Shown one piece after another: positions 27,047 to 36,401 of a DNA stretch of 64,000 nt. The translations under genes were made by a program, and so were the position numbers. How positions within the stretch are numbered: the first letter of the stretch is position 1; each line of letters opens with the position of its first letter. The notes below the pieces were generated by a model. It saw only the letters and a list, made by a program, of their open reading frames with translations, was not told where the DNA came from and ran no database searches. The DNA is from Bifidobacterium pullorum subsp. saeculare (lineage in GTDB: Bacteria; Actinomycetota; Actinomycetes; Actinomycetales; Bifidobacteriaceae), in assembly GCF_016899725.1 (NCBI RefSeq), contig NZ_JACLYU010000004.1:1-64000 (forward strand). Reading direction: 5' to 3'.

Positions 27047-28609
27047 CTACTCCCATTCGATGGTCGCCGGCGGCTTGGAGGTCACGTCGAGGACGACGCG
27101 GTTGATCTGGCGGCACTCGTTGGTGATGCGCGTGGAGATCGTGGCGAGCACGTCGTAGGGCACGCGGGACCAGTCGGCGGTCATCGCGTCCTCCGAGGAG
27201 ACCGGGCGCAGCACGATCGGCGAGCCGTAGGTGCGCTCGTCGCCCTGCACGCCCACGGAGTGCACGTCGGCCAGGAGCACGACCGGGCACTGCCAGATGT
27301 CGCGGTCCAGACCGGCCTTGGTGAGCTCCTCGCGGGCGATCGCGTCGGCCTCGCGCAGCACCTCGAGGCGCTCGCGCGTGATCTCGCCGACGATGCGGAT
27401 GCCCAGGCCCGGCCCGGGGAAGGGCTGGCGCCAGACGATCGCGTCGGGCAGGCCCAGCTCGGTGCCGATGGCGCGCACCTCGTCCTTGAACAGGGTGCGC
27501 AGCGGCTCCACGAGCTCGAACTTGAGGTCCTCGGGCAGGCCGCCCACGTTGTGGTGGCTCTTGATGTTGGCCGCGCCGTCGCCGCCGCCGGACTCCACGA
27601 CGTCCGGGTACAGCGTGCCCTGCACGAGGAATTTGACCTCCTTGCCGGAGGCGCCGGCCTCCTCGATGACCTGGCGCTGGGCCTTCTCGAAGGTACGGAT
27701 GAACTTCTCGCCGATGATCTTGCGCTTGCGCTCCGGCTCGGAGACGCCCTTGAGCGCGTCGAGGAAGTCCTCGGAGGCATCCACGGCGATGAGCTTGATG
27801 CCGGTGGCCTCGACGAAGTCGTGCTTGACCTGCTCGGCCTCGCCCTTGCGCAGCAGGCCGTGGTCCACGAACACGCAGGTGAGCTGCTCGCCGACGGCCT
27901 TGTGCACCAGGGCGGCCGCCACGGAGGAGTCCACGCCGCCGGACAGGCCGCAGATCACCTGGGCGTCGCCGACCTGCTCGCGGATCTTCCTGACCTGGTC
28001 CTCGATGATCGAGGAGGCGTCCCAGTCCGATCCCAGGCCCGCGCACTCGTGCAGGAAGGTCTCGATGAGCTTCTGGCCCAGCGGGGTGTGGCGCACCTCG
28101 GGGTGCCACTGCACGCCGTAGAGCTTGCGGGTGGTGTCCTGCATGGCGGCGACGGGCGCGCCCTCGGTGTGGGCGAGGACCTCGAAACCCGCCGGCGCGG
28201 TCTTGACGGCCACGCCGTGGCTCATCCAGGTGGTCTGCTCGGCCGGAGATCCGGCGAGCAGGCCCTCGGCGTGGTCGATCACGGTCTCGGTCTTGCCGTA
28301 CTCGCCGAGCGCGGCCTTGTCCACGTCGGCGCCGAGCGCATAGGCCATGGCCTGGAAGCCATAGCAGATGCCGAGCACCGGCACGCCGGCCTCGAACAGC
28401 TTGGGATCGACGCGGGGGGCGCCGGGCTCGTACACGGAGGCCGGGCCGCCCGAGAGGATGATGGCCTTGGGATCCTTGGCCAGGATCTCATCGACCGGCA
28501 TGGAATGGGGAACCAGCTCCGAGTAGACATGGGCCTCGCGCACGCGGCGGGCGATGAGCTGGGCGTACTGCGCGCCGAAATCGACGACGAGCACCGGACC
28601 TGTTGCCAT
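27047..28609 (-). CDS. guaA: GMP synthase (glutamine-hydrolysing)
   Basis: 520 residues. Converts XMP, ATP and glutamine to GMP. The N-terminal class I glutamine amidotransferase (about 1-200) has the nucleophile Cys in [15 protein letters not shown] and His-Glu in [12 protein letters not shown]. The ATP-pyrophosphatase domain has the P-loop [15 protein letters not shown] near 230. The C-terminal dimerisation domain ends in the invariant [11 protein letters not shown] 28609 has AGGGAGA eight bases upstream; the longer in-frame extension is rejected. It is a single gene, with accessory DNA directly downstream. guaB is at 4.7-6.3 kb, so the two are not an operon. Confidence 0.97.
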   Translation of the reverse strand: MATGPVLVVDFGAQYAQLIARRVREAHVYSELVPHSMPVDEILAKDPKAIILSGGPASVYEPGAPRVDPKLFEAGVPVLGICYGFQAMAYALGADVDKAALGEYGKTETVIDHAEGLLAGSPAEQTTWMSHGVAVKTAPAGFEVLAHTEGAPVAAMQDTTRKLYGVQWHPEVRHTPLGQKLIETFLHECAGLGSDWDASSIIEDQVRKIREQVGDAQVICGLSGGVDSSVAAALVHKAVGEQLTCVFVDHGLLRKGEAEQVKHDFVEATGIKLIAVDASEDFLDALKGVSEPERKRKIIGEKFIRTFEKAQRQVIEEAGASGKEVKFLVQGTLYPDVVESGGGDGAANIKSHHNVGGLPEDLKFELVEPLRTLFKDEVRAIGTELGLPDAIVWRQPFPGPGLGIRIVGEITRERLEVLREADAIAREELTKAGLDRDIWQCPVVLLADVHSVGVQGDERTYGSPIVLRPVSSEDAMTADWSRVPYDVLATISTRITNECRQINRVVLDVTSKPPATIEWE

Positions 28610-29102
28610 GGAATCTCCCTTGTGAGTCGGCATACGGATGCGGATGGGACAGGGCCCGTGGAAGACCCCGATATGTCCATCGATTATGGCCGCGTTCGGC
28701 GACATCGCCACGCCGCCGGCGGCGCCCGCTCCCCCATTCCCTCGTCTTCACCGCAAGCGCACATTTGTTCGCATCCTGCGTTCAACACGCCGGCTTCCCG
28801 CAAGGAAAAGCGAACGCGTCTTAAGCCCGGCAAACCCGCTGGAACGGCTTTGTTGCAACGATTTGCGCCCCAAACTCCACAACGTGCATATTCACATTTT
28901 GCCCCCCATTTCATAACATTTCATAACATTTCAGCAACTTTATCGAACACAGATGCAAAAAAACCGCCAAACGTCGCGCTCGGAGCCTACTATGTTAAGC
29001 GATTGGGAACGGGGTTTCCTAAGCGCCGCAAGGCGCGAGGGCACACCGCGACCGAACCACAATAACCGATTGCACCGCGTGTGCAGGAACACAGGAGTAC
29101 AC
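28610..29102. other. Intergenic region upstream of xfp (about 490 bases)
   Basis: Divergent spacer between guaA and xfp. It is A+T-rich from about 28860 on. It holds three 10-base tandem units at 28907-28936, a possible -10 TACTAT at 28988-28993 for xfp (no clear -35), a small hairpin GCGCC-GCAA-GGCGC near 29021-29034, and AGGAG at 29093-29097. That implies an xfp leader of about 100 bases. No small gene is supported. Confidence 0.55.
28907..28936 (+). repeat. Three 10-bp tandem units (CATTTCATAA) upstream of xfp
   Basis: CATTTCATAA, CATTTCATAA, CATTTCAGCA in direct succession. The 10-base period places each copy on the same face of the helix, about 50-80 bases upstream of the possible -10. 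This looks like a phased regulator or UP-like element for the very highly expressed xfp gene. Confidence 0.6.
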
Positions 29103-31580
29103 ATGACGAATCCTGTTATTGGCACCCCTTGGAAGAAGCTGGACGCTCCGGTTTCCGAGGAAGCCCTCGAAGGCGTTGACAAGTACTGGCGCGCCGCCAA
29201 CTACCTGTCCATCGGCCAGATCTACCTTCGCAGCAACCCGCTGATGAAGGAGCCCTTCACCCGCGACGACGTCAAGCACCGTCTCGTCGGCCACTGGGGC
29301 ACCACCCCGGGCCTGAACTTCCTGATCGGCCACATCAACCGCCTCATCGCTGACCACGGCCAGAACACCGTGATCATCATGGGCCCCGGCCACGGCGGCC
29401 CCGCCGGCACCTCCCAGTCCTACCTGGACGGCACCTACACCGAGACCTTCCCGAAGATCACGAAGGACGAGGCCGGCCTGCAGAAGTTCTTCCGTCAGTT
29501 CTCCTACCCGGGCGGCATCCCGTCCCACTTCGCCCCGGAGACCCCGGGCTCCATCCATGAGGGTGGCGAGCTGGGCTATGCCCTGTCCCACGCCTATGGC
29601 GCCGTGATGGACAACCCGAGCCTGTTCGTGCCGGCCATCGTCGGCGACGGCGAGGCCGAGACCGGCCCGCTGGCCACCGGCTGGCAGTCCAACAAGCTCG
29701 TCAACCCGCGCACCGACGGCATCGTCCTGCCGATCCTGCACCTCAACGGCTACAAGATCGCCAACCCGACGATCCTGTCCCGCATCTCCGACGAGGAGCT
29801 CCACGAGTTCTTCCACGGCATGGGCTATGAGCCGTACGAGTTCGTCGCCGGCTTCGACGACGAGGACCACATGTCCATCCACCGCCGCTTCGCGGACCTG
29901 CTCGAGTCCGTGTTCGACGAGATCTGCGACATCAAGGCCACCGCGCAGACCGACGACATGCATCGTCCGTTCTACCCGATGATCATCTTCCGCACGCCGA
30001 AGGGCTGGACCTGCCCGAAGTTCATCGACGGCAAGAAGACCGAGGGCTCCTGGCGCGCCCACCAGGTGCCGCTGGCCTCCGCCCGCGACACCGAGGCCCA
30101 CTTCGAGGTCCTCAAGAACTGGATGTCCTCCTACAAGCCCGAGGAGCTCTTCGACGCCAACGGCGCCATCAAGCCCGAGGTCACTGCCTTCATGCCGAAG
30201 GGCGAGCTGCGCATCGGCGCCAACCCGAACGCCAACGGCGGTCTGCTGCGCAAGGACCTCGACCTGCCGAACCTCGACGACTACGAGGTCAAGGAGGTCA
30301 AGGAGTACGGCCACGGCTGGGGCCAGCTCGAGGCCACCCGCCGCCTGGGCGTCTACACCCGCGACGTCATCAAGAACAACATGGGCGACTTCCGCATCTT
30401 CGGCCCGGACGAGACCGCGTCCAACCGTCTGCAGGCCGCCTATGAGGTGACCGACAAGCAGTGGGACGCCGGCTACCTCTCCCCGCTGACCGACGAGCAC
30501 ATGGCCCACTCCGGTGCCGTCGTCGAGCAGCTCTCCGAGCACCAGATGGAAGGCTTCCTCGAAGGCTACATCCTCACCGGCCGCCACGGCATCTGGAGCT
30601 CCTACGAGTCCTTCGTGCACGTGATCGACTCCATGCTCAACCAGCACGCCAAGTGGCTCGAGGCGACCGTCCGCGAGATCCCGTGGCGCAAGCCGATCGC
30701 GTCCATGAACCTGCTCGTGTCCTCGCACGTGTGGCGCCAGGACCACAACGGCTTCTCGCACCAGGATCCGGGTGTCTCCTCGGTCATGCTGAACAAGACG
30801 TTCAACAACGACCACGTGGTTGACATCTACTTCCCGGCCGACTCCAACATGCTGCTGGCCGTGGCCGAGAAGTGCTACAAGTCCACCAACAAGATCAACC
30901 TGATCTTCGCCGGCAAGCAGCCGGCCGCCACCTGGCAGACCCTGGACGAGGCCCGTGAGGAGCTCGCCAAGGGCGCCGCCGAGTGGAAGTGGGCTTCCAC
31001 CGCCAAGTCCAACGACGAGGCCCAGGTCGTGCTCGCCGCCGTGGGCGACGTGCCGACCCAGGAGATTATGGCCGCCGCCGACAAGCTCAGCGCCATGGGC
31101 ATCAAGTTCAAGGTCGTCAACGTGGTGGACATCATCAAGATGCAGTCCGCCAAGGAGAACGACGAGGCCCTGACCGACGCCGAGTTCGCCGACCTCTTCA
31201 CCGAGGACAAGCCGGTGCTGTTCGCGTACCACTCCTACGCGCACGACGTGCACGCGCTGATCTACGATCGCCCGAACCACGACAACTTCAACGTGCACGG
31301 CTACAAGGAGCAGGGCTCCACGACCACCCCGTTCGACATGGTCCGCGTCAACGACATGGATCGTTACGAGCTGACGGCCGAGGCCCTGCGCATGATCGAC
31401 GCCGACAAGTACGCCGATGAGATCAAGAAGTTCGAGGACTTCCGCCTGGAGGCCTTCCAGTTCGCGGTCGACAACGGCTACGATCACCCGGATTACACCG
31501 ACTGGGTGTATTCCGACGTGAAGACCGACAAGCAGGGCGCCGTCACCGCCACCGCCGCCACCGCCGGCGACAACGAGTGA
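29103..31580 (+). CDS. xfp: Xylulose-5-phosphate/fructose-6-phosphate phosphoketolase
   Basis: 825 residues, the standard bifidobacterial length. Thiamine-diphosphate enzyme cleaving fructose-6-P or xylulose-5-P with phosphate to acetyl-phosphate plus erythrose-4-P or glyceraldehyde-3-P; key enzyme of the bifid shunt. Phosphoketolase signatures: [53 protein letters not shown] and [15 protein letters not shown] (ThDP/metal site GDGE), [21 protein letters not shown] 29103 follows AGGAG; the frame is open upstream without a ribosome site. Codon use is strongly biased to C-ending codons, as expected for an abundant protein. An intrinsic terminator follows; pta and ackA lie immediately downstream. 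Confidence 0.98.
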   Translation: MTNPVIGTPWKKLDAPVSEEALEGVDKYWRAANYLSIGQIYLRSNPLMKEPFTRDDVKHRLVGHWGTTPGLNFLIGHINRLIADHGQNTVIIMGPGHGGPAGTSQSYLDGTYTETFPKITKDEAGLQKFFRQFSYPGGIPSHFAPETPGSIHEGGELGYALSHAYGAVMDNPSLFVPAIVGDGEAETGPLATGWQSNKLVNPRTDGIVLPILHLNGYKIANPTILSRISDEELHEFFHGMGYEPYEFVAGFDDEDHMSIHRRFADLLESVFDEICDIKATAQTDDMHRPFYPMIIFRTPKGWTCPKFIDGKKTEGSWRAHQVPLASARDTEAHFEVLKNWMSSYKPEELFDANGAIKPEVTAFMPKGELRIGANPNANGGLLRKDLDLPNLDDYEVKEVKEYGHGWGQLEATRRLGVYTRDVIKNNMGDFRIFGPDETASNRLQAAYEVTDKQWDAGYLSPLTDEHMAHSGAVVEQLSEHQMEGFLEGYILTGRHGIWSSYESFVHVIDSMLNQHAKWLEATVREIPWRKPIASMNLLVSSHVWRQDHNGFSHQDPGVSSVMLNKTFNNDHVVDIYFPADSNMLLAVAEKCYKSTNKINLIFAGKQPAATWQTLDEAREELAKGAAEWKWASTAKSNDEAQVVLAAVGDVPTQEIMAAADKLSAMGIKFKVVNVVDIIKMQSAKENDEALTDAEFADLFTEDKPVLFAYHSYAHDVHALIYDRPNHDNFNVHGYKEQGSTTTPFDMVRVNDMDRYELTAEALRMIDADKYADEIKKFEDFRLEAFQFAVDNGYDHPDYTDWVYSDVKTDKQGAVTATAATAGDNE

Positions 31581-31614
31581 CGTTCCCGCTGATCGTCTGA
31601 TCGGCTAGACCGCC

Positions 31615-31649
31615 AAGGGGCGCATGGGGTTTCCCATGCGCCCCTTTCT
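31615..31649 (+). terminator. Rho-independent terminator of xfp
   Basis: AAGGGGCGCATGGG (31615-31628), loop GTTT, CCCATGCGCCCCTT (31633-31646), then TCTC. A 14-bp perfect stem 34 bases past the stop. Confidence 0.88.
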
Positions 31650-31785
31650 CATGCTGCCCGCGCATGCGCACGCCTCCACTCCCCGGCATCGGCCACAACA
31701 GGTGGCAACACACCGGCCACCACGCGCCGGCTGCGTACAATTGGGGGTTGTCCAAGCACTGTCCGATCAAAGGAGACATGACATC

Positions 31786-33453
31786 GTGACCGCATCCCGC
31801 GTCTATATCGCAAGCCCCGAGGCCGCCAACGGCCGCAACGTGGTCGCCTACGGAGTCGTCCGCGCCCTCGCCGCATCCAAGAAGACGGGCGTGTTCCGCC
31901 CGGCGGCCTGCCGCAAGGAGACCTTCACCGACGTGCTGCTGGGCGCCGCCAACGCCGGCATCGCCCGCGAGCAGGCCGTCGGCGTGTGTCCGCGCCGCGC
32001 CCGCGAGGACAAGGCCGGCGCCCGCGCCGACATCGTCGCCGCGTTCGAGGAGGCCGTCGCGGCCTCCTCCCCCGAGGCGATGGTCATCGTCGGCACCGAC
32101 CACAGCGCGGTGAACGACCCCGCGGCGTTCGCGTTCAACGCCGACGTGGCCGCCGACCTGGCCGCCCCCGTCCTGCTGGCCGTGTGCGCGATCGACCGCA
32201 CGCCCGCGGATGTCAAGGCCACCGTCGACGCCTGCGCGGCCGCCATCGCCGACGCCGGCACGAAGGTGCTCGGCGTATTCGTCACCGCTTGTGAGGACGT
32301 CAAGGCCGCCGACGTCAAGGCCGCCCTCGCCGGCGACACCCCGGTGTGGACCGTTCCGGCCGTGGACTTCGCCGACGCATCCGGCGCCGACGCCGCCGCC
32401 CAGGCCTTCGACGCGCATGTGCCCGCCGCCGAGCTGCTCGCCGCGCTCGACGCCCCGTTCGATGCCCCCGCCACCCCGAACGCCTTCCAGTACTCCCTGC
32501 TGGGCAAGGCCAAGGCCGATAAGAAGACCATCGTGCTGCCGGAGGGCGAGGAGGACCGCATCATCAAGGCGGCCGACTACCTGCTGGAACGCGACATCGT
32601 CGACCTGATCATCGTGGGCAGCAAGGACGCGATCCTGGCCCGTGGCGAGGAACTGGGCCTCAAGTCCCTGGGCAAGGCCTCCTTCCAGGCGATGGATGAC
32701 GAGACCGTCCTCGCCCCGATGGTCGCCAAGCTGTGCGAGCTGCGCGCCAAGAAGGGCATGACCGAGGAGCAGGCCCGCAAGACGCTCACCGACCCCAGCT
32801 ACTTCGGCACGATGCTCGTGGTGCTCGGCAAAGCCGACGGCCTGGTCTCCGGCTCCATCAACTCCACCGCCAACACCGTGCGCCCGGCCCTGCAGGTCAT
32901 CAAGACCAAGCCCGGCCAGAAGCTCGTCTCCGGCGCGTTCCTCATGTGCTTCAAGGATCACGTGGCCGTATTCGCCGACTGCGCGATCAACCTCAACCCG
33001 GACGCCGAGCAGCTGGCGGAGATCGCCATCCAGTCCGCCGAGACGGCCCGCGCCTTCGGCATCGACCCGAAGGTCGGCATGCTCTCCTACTCCACGCTCG
33101 GCTCCGGCAAGGGCCCGGACGTCGACCTGGTGGAGGCCGCCACCGCCTTGGTCAAGGAGAAGGCCCCGGAGCTGCCGGTGGTCGGTTCGATCCAGTTCGA
33201 CGCCGCCTGGTCCCCCACGGTGGCCGCCACCAAGGCCAAGGGCAACGACGTGGCCGGCCATGTCAACGTGTTCGTGTTCCCGGACCTGTGCGCCGGCAAC
33301 ATCGGCTACAAGGCCGTGCAGCGCTCCTCCGGCGCCCTCGCCATCGGCCCGGTGCTCCAGGGCCTCAACAAGCCGGTGAACGACCTGTCGCGCGGCGCCC
33401 TGGTGCAGGACATCATCAACACCATCGCGCTGACTGCCATCGAGGCGCAGTGA
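31786..33453 (+). CDS. pta: Phosphate acetyltransferase
   Basis: 555 residues. Interconverts acetyl-phosphate and acetyl-CoA. The N-terminal P-loop-like DRTGG/AAA-type part (about 1-230) is degenerate: it begins SRVYIASPEAANGRNVVAYG. The C-terminal catalytic domain (about 230-550) has IVLPEGEEDRIIKAADYLL, DPSYFGTMLVVLGKADGLVSG, TANTVRPALQVI and FVFPDLCAGNIGYKAVQR. The GTG start at 31786 is supported by AAAGGAG ten bases upstream; no ATG in the frame fits. It lies after the xfp terminator and before ackA, and so uses or replenishes acetyl-phosphate made by Xfp. Confidence 0.95.
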   Translation: MTASRVYIASPEAANGRNVVAYGVVRALAASKKTGVFRPAACRKETFTDVLLGAANAGIAREQAVGVCPRRAREDKAGARADIVAAFEEAVAASSPEAMVIVGTDHSAVNDPAAFAFNADVAADLAAPVLLAVCAIDRTPADVKATVDACAAAIADAGTKVLGVFVTACEDVKAADVKAALAGDTPVWTVPAVDFADASGADAAAQAFDAHVPAAELLAALDAPFDAPATPNAFQYSLLGKAKADKKTIVLPEGEEDRIIKAADYLLERDIVDLIIVGSKDAILARGEELGLKSLGKASFQAMDDETVLAPMVAKLCELRAKKGMTEEQARKTLTDPSYFGTMLVVLGKADGLVSGSINSTANTVRPALQVIKTKPGQKLVSGAFLMCFKDHVAVFADCAINLNPDAEQLAEIAIQSAETARAFGIDPKVGMLSYSTLGSGKGPDVDLVEAATALVKEKAPELPVVGSIQFDAAWSPTVAATKAKGNDVAGHVNVFVFPDLCAGNIGYKAVQRSSGALAIGPVLQGLNKPVNDLSRGALVQDIINTIALTAIEAQ

Positions 33454-33625
33454 CGCCCCGCCGTGGCCGCGTGGCCGTCCGCCCCCGCGGGGCGGGCCGC
33501 GCGGCCACGGCATGTCCCCTTGCCGACGCACGTGTTTGTAGCATGCGGCGAGTAATCTGAACCACGGACCTCCGTAGGGTCCGAACCCTGCGGAAATGCA
33601 AGAATCACAATGGAGGATGCCCACA

Positions 33626-34855
33626 ATGGCGAAAACCGTCCTTGTCATCAATTCCGGCTCCAGCTCAATCAAGTACCAGCTGGTGGACCTCGAGTCCGGC
33701 GAAGGACTCGCGTCCGGCCTGGTCGAGAAGATCGGCGAGCCGACCGACGGCCACTACAAGCATGAGGTCAACGGCGAGAAGCATGAGTGCGAGGAGCCGA
33801 TCGCGAACCACACCATCGGCCTGAAGAAGGTGCTCGGCTTCTTCAAGGAGTTCGGCCCGAACCTGGACGAGGCCGGCATCGTGGCCGTCGGCCACCGCGT
33901 CGTGCAGGGCGGCTCCATCTTCCCGAAGCCGGCGCTGTGCACCGAGGAGGTCGTCGAGAACATCAAGTCCCTCGCCGTGCTCGCCCCGCTGCACAACGGC
34001 CCGGAGGCCAAGGGCATCGAGGTCATGAAGCAGCTCATGCCCGACGTCCCGCAGATCGCCGTGTTCGACTCCTCTTTCTTCACCCAGCTGCCGGCGGTGT
34101 CCTCCACCTACGCGCTGAACAAAGAGGTCGCCAAGAAGTACGCGATCAAGCGCTACGGCGCCCACGGCACCTCCCATGAGTTCATCGGCGGCGTCGTGCC
34201 GTCCGTCGTCGGCAAGCCGGCCGAGGGACTTAAGCAGATCGTGCTGCACGTGGGCAACGGCGCCTCCGCCTCCGCCCAGATCTCCGGCGTGCCGGTCGAG
34301 ACCTCCATGGGCCTGACTCCGCTCGAGGGCCTGGTCATGGGCGGCCGCACCGGCGACATCGACCCGGCCGTCGTGTTCCACCTGATCCGCAACGCCCACA
34401 TGAACGTGGACGAGCTGGACACCCTGTTCAACAAGAAGTCCGGTCTGACCGGCATGACCGGCTACGGCGACATGCGCGAGATCCACCGCCTGGTGGCCGA
34501 GGGCGACGAGGACGCCAAGCTGGCCCTCGACGTGTACGTGCACCGCATCGTCGGCTACATCGGCAACTATGTGGCCCAGATGGGCGGCTGCGACGTCATC
34601 ACCTTCACCGCCGGCGTCGGCGAGAACGACAACATCGTGCGCAAGATGGTGTGCGACAAGCTCGCCCCGTTCGGCGTCAAGCTGGACGAGGAGAAGAACG
34701 AGACCCGTTCCAAGGAGCCGCGCGTCATCTCCGCCCCCGACTCCTCCATCACCATCTGCGTGATCCCGACCAACGAGGAGCTGGCCATCGCCCGCAAGTC
34801 CGCGGCCATCGCCGAGGCCGGCAAGGATTCCTACGGCAACACGGTGAACGACTGA
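33626..34855 (+). CDS. ackA: Acetate kinase
   Basis: 409 residues. Converts acetyl-phosphate and ADP to acetate and ATP, the energy-yielding end of the bifid shunt. ASKHA-fold motifs: LVINSGSSSIKYQL phosphate loop, GHRVVQGG with the substrate Arg, APLHNGP, VFDSSFF with the catalytic Asp, YGAHGTSHEFI, LHVGNGASASA and FTAGVGENDNIVR. ATG 33626 follows GGAGG nine bases upstream. It is 172 bases after pta, followed by two strong hairpins shared with convergent aroA. Confidence 0.97.
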   Translation: MAKTVLVINSGSSSIKYQLVDLESGEGLASGLVEKIGEPTDGHYKHEVNGEKHECEEPIANHTIGLKKVLGFFKEFGPNLDEAGIVAVGHRVVQGGSIFPKPALCTEEVVENIKSLAVLAPLHNGPEAKGIEVMKQLMPDVPQIAVFDSSFFTQLPAVSSTYALNKEVAKKYAIKRYGAHGTSHEFIGGVVPSVVGKPAEGLKQIVLHVGNGASASAQISGVPVETSMGLTPLEGLVMGGRTGDIDPAVVFHLIRNAHMNVDELDTLFNKKSGLTGMTGYGDMREIHRLVAEGDEDAKLALDVYVHRIVGYIGNYVAQMGGCDVITFTAGVGENDNIVRKMVCDKLAPFGVKLDEEKNETRSKEPRVISAPDSSITICVIPTNEELAIARKSAAIAEAGKDSYGNTVND

Positions 34856-34859
34856 TCCA

Positions 34860-34933
34860 CAGTCGGACGGCCACGCGCCGTCCGACTGACACCATGACGA
34901 GGGGACGGTCCCGCAAGGGGCCGTCCCCTCGTC
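34860..34933. terminator. Two hairpins between convergent ackA and aroA
   Basis: CAGTCGGACGG (34860-34870) pairs with CCGTCCGACTG (34878-34888); GACGAGGGGACGG (34896-34908) pairs with CCGTCCCCTCGTC (34921-34933), followed by GTTCGTC. They serve both genes. Confidence 0.8.
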
Positions 34934-34957
34934 GTTCGTCGGCGCCGGCGCACGGGC

Positions 34958-36349
34958 TCACCGGCCGAGCATCGCCCGCCACATGCCCACGAAGTCGGGC
35001 AGCGTCTTACGCGTGGTCGCCACGTCCTTGACCTGCACGCCGGCGATCCGCAAGCCAAGCATCGCCGCGAAGGTGGCCATGCGATGGTCGGAGTAGGTCT
35101 CCATCGTCGCTCCGTGCATCGCGGCGGCCGGCACCGGCTCGATGACCAAGCCGTCGGGCAGTTCCTGCGCGTGTCCGCCGACGCGCCGGATCTCGGTGGC
35201 CAGAGCCTTGAGCCGGTCGGTCTCATGGCCGCGCAGATGCCCGATGCCCGTCAGAGACGTGGGCACGTCCGCGAAGACGAGGACGGCGGTCAGCGACGGG
35301 GCGATCTCACCGGCCACGGTCAGGTCGAACTCCCCCAGCCCGTGGATGGCGCCGCCGCTAGTGACCTGGCAGTACCGGATGCCTTCCCCGTCGACGGGGA
35401 AGGTGACGGTGGCGCCCATGCGCTCCAGATACCCGGGCAGCAATCCGCCGGGCTGGGTGGTGGATGCGGGCCAGTGGGGCACGCGCACGGTGCCACCCGC
35501 GATGAGAGCGGCGCCGAGGAACGGGGCCGCGTTCGACAGATCGGGTTCGACGGTGACTCGTTCCGGCAACTGCACTGGGCCGGCCGCCACATGCCAGACA
35601 TGGCGCGGCTCGTCGGCCGTCGCGTCCACGCCCGCGGCCCTGAGGTCGGCGACGGTCATGCGGATATGCGGCAGGCTGGGGGTCCGCTCCCCCGTGTGCG
35701 TGAGCCGCAGGCCGCCGGGCATGCGCGCGCCGATGAGCAGCAGCCCCGAGATGAACTGGGAGGAGCCGGAGGAGTCGATGGCGACGACGGACGGGTCCCC
35801 GGCCGCGCCATCCCGTCCCGCGGCGGCGGGCGGAACGATGGTGAACGGCAGCCGCCCCTCCTCGCCGTGGTAGTCGATGCGGGCGCCGAGCTGGGCGAGC
35901 CCGTCGAGCACCGGCCCCATCGGACGGGCGTAGGCCTGCCGGTCGCCGTCGAAGCGGACCGGGCCGTCGGCGAACAGGGCGAGGCCGGGCACGAAGCGCA
36001 TCACCGTGCCGGCCAGGCCGCAGAACACGTCGACGTCGCCGTGGAAGCGCCCGGAGGCGGGCGGGGTGATGGTGACCGTGGTCGGCGTGGCGGGGTCCAC
36101 GGCCACGTCGACGCCGAGGGCACGCAGCGCGTCCATCATCAGGTCGGTGTCACGCGAGCGCAGCAGACCGACCAACGTGACCGGCCGGGCGCCGAGCGCG
36201 GCGAGGACGAGGTACCGGTTCGACAGTGATTTGCTGCCGGGCACCTCCACGGTCGCGTCCAAGGGCTCCGTGGCCTGCGGGGCCGGCCAGAGGCCGTCAG
36301 CGGTGTCGTCGGCGGCCGCCACGGCGCGGGTCGTGGTCTCTCCTGTCAT
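34958..36349 (-). CDS. aroA: 3-phosphoshikimate 1-carboxyvinyltransferase (EPSP synthase)
   Basis: 463 residues. Joins shikimate-3-phosphate and phosphoenolpyruvate in aromatic amino acid synthesis. Motifs: VPGSKSLSNRYLVLAALG near 35-52, FCGLAGTVMRFVPGLALFADG (the LxNxGT-like loop reads CGLAGTVMR), DGDRQAYARPMGPV, IDSSGSSQFISGLLL and ETYSDHRMATFAAMLGL with the catalytic Asp. ATG 36349 has AAGGAG nine bases before it; the upstream extension is non-native. It lies just downstream of jetC on the same strand with a 52-base gap, exactly where a jetD gene would be expected. Confidence 0.95.
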   Translation of the reverse strand: MTGETTTRAVAAADDTADGLWPAPQATEPLDATVEVPGSKSLSNRYLVLAALGARPVTLVGLLRSRDTDLMMDALRALGVDVAVDPATPTTVTITPPASGRFHGDVDVFCGLAGTVMRFVPGLALFADGPVRFDGDRQAYARPMGPVLDGLAQLGARIDYHGEEGRLPFTIVPPAAAGRDGAAGDPSVVAIDSSGSSQFISGLLLIGARMPGGLRLTHTGERTPSLPHIRMTVADLRAAGVDATADEPRHVWHVAAGPVQLPERVTVEPDLSNAAPFLGAALIAGGTVRVPHWPASTTQPGGLLPGYLERMGATVTFPVDGEGIRYCQVTSGGAIHGLGEFDLTVAGEIAPSLTAVLVFADVPTSLTGIGHLRGHETDRLKALATEIRRVGGHAQELPDGLVIEPVPAAAMHGATMETYSDHRMATFAAMLGLRIAGVQVKDVATTRKTLPDFVGMWRAMLGR

Positions 36350-36401
36350 GCGTCTGCGCTCCTTCCTGGGCCCGTGCCGGCCCTGTGATGTCCGTCCCAT
36401 C

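Noticed and set aside
29019..31487. Minus-strand open frame of about 820 codons opposite xfp
   Set aside because: Composition is the mirror of the strongly biased xfp codons; xfp is unambiguous.
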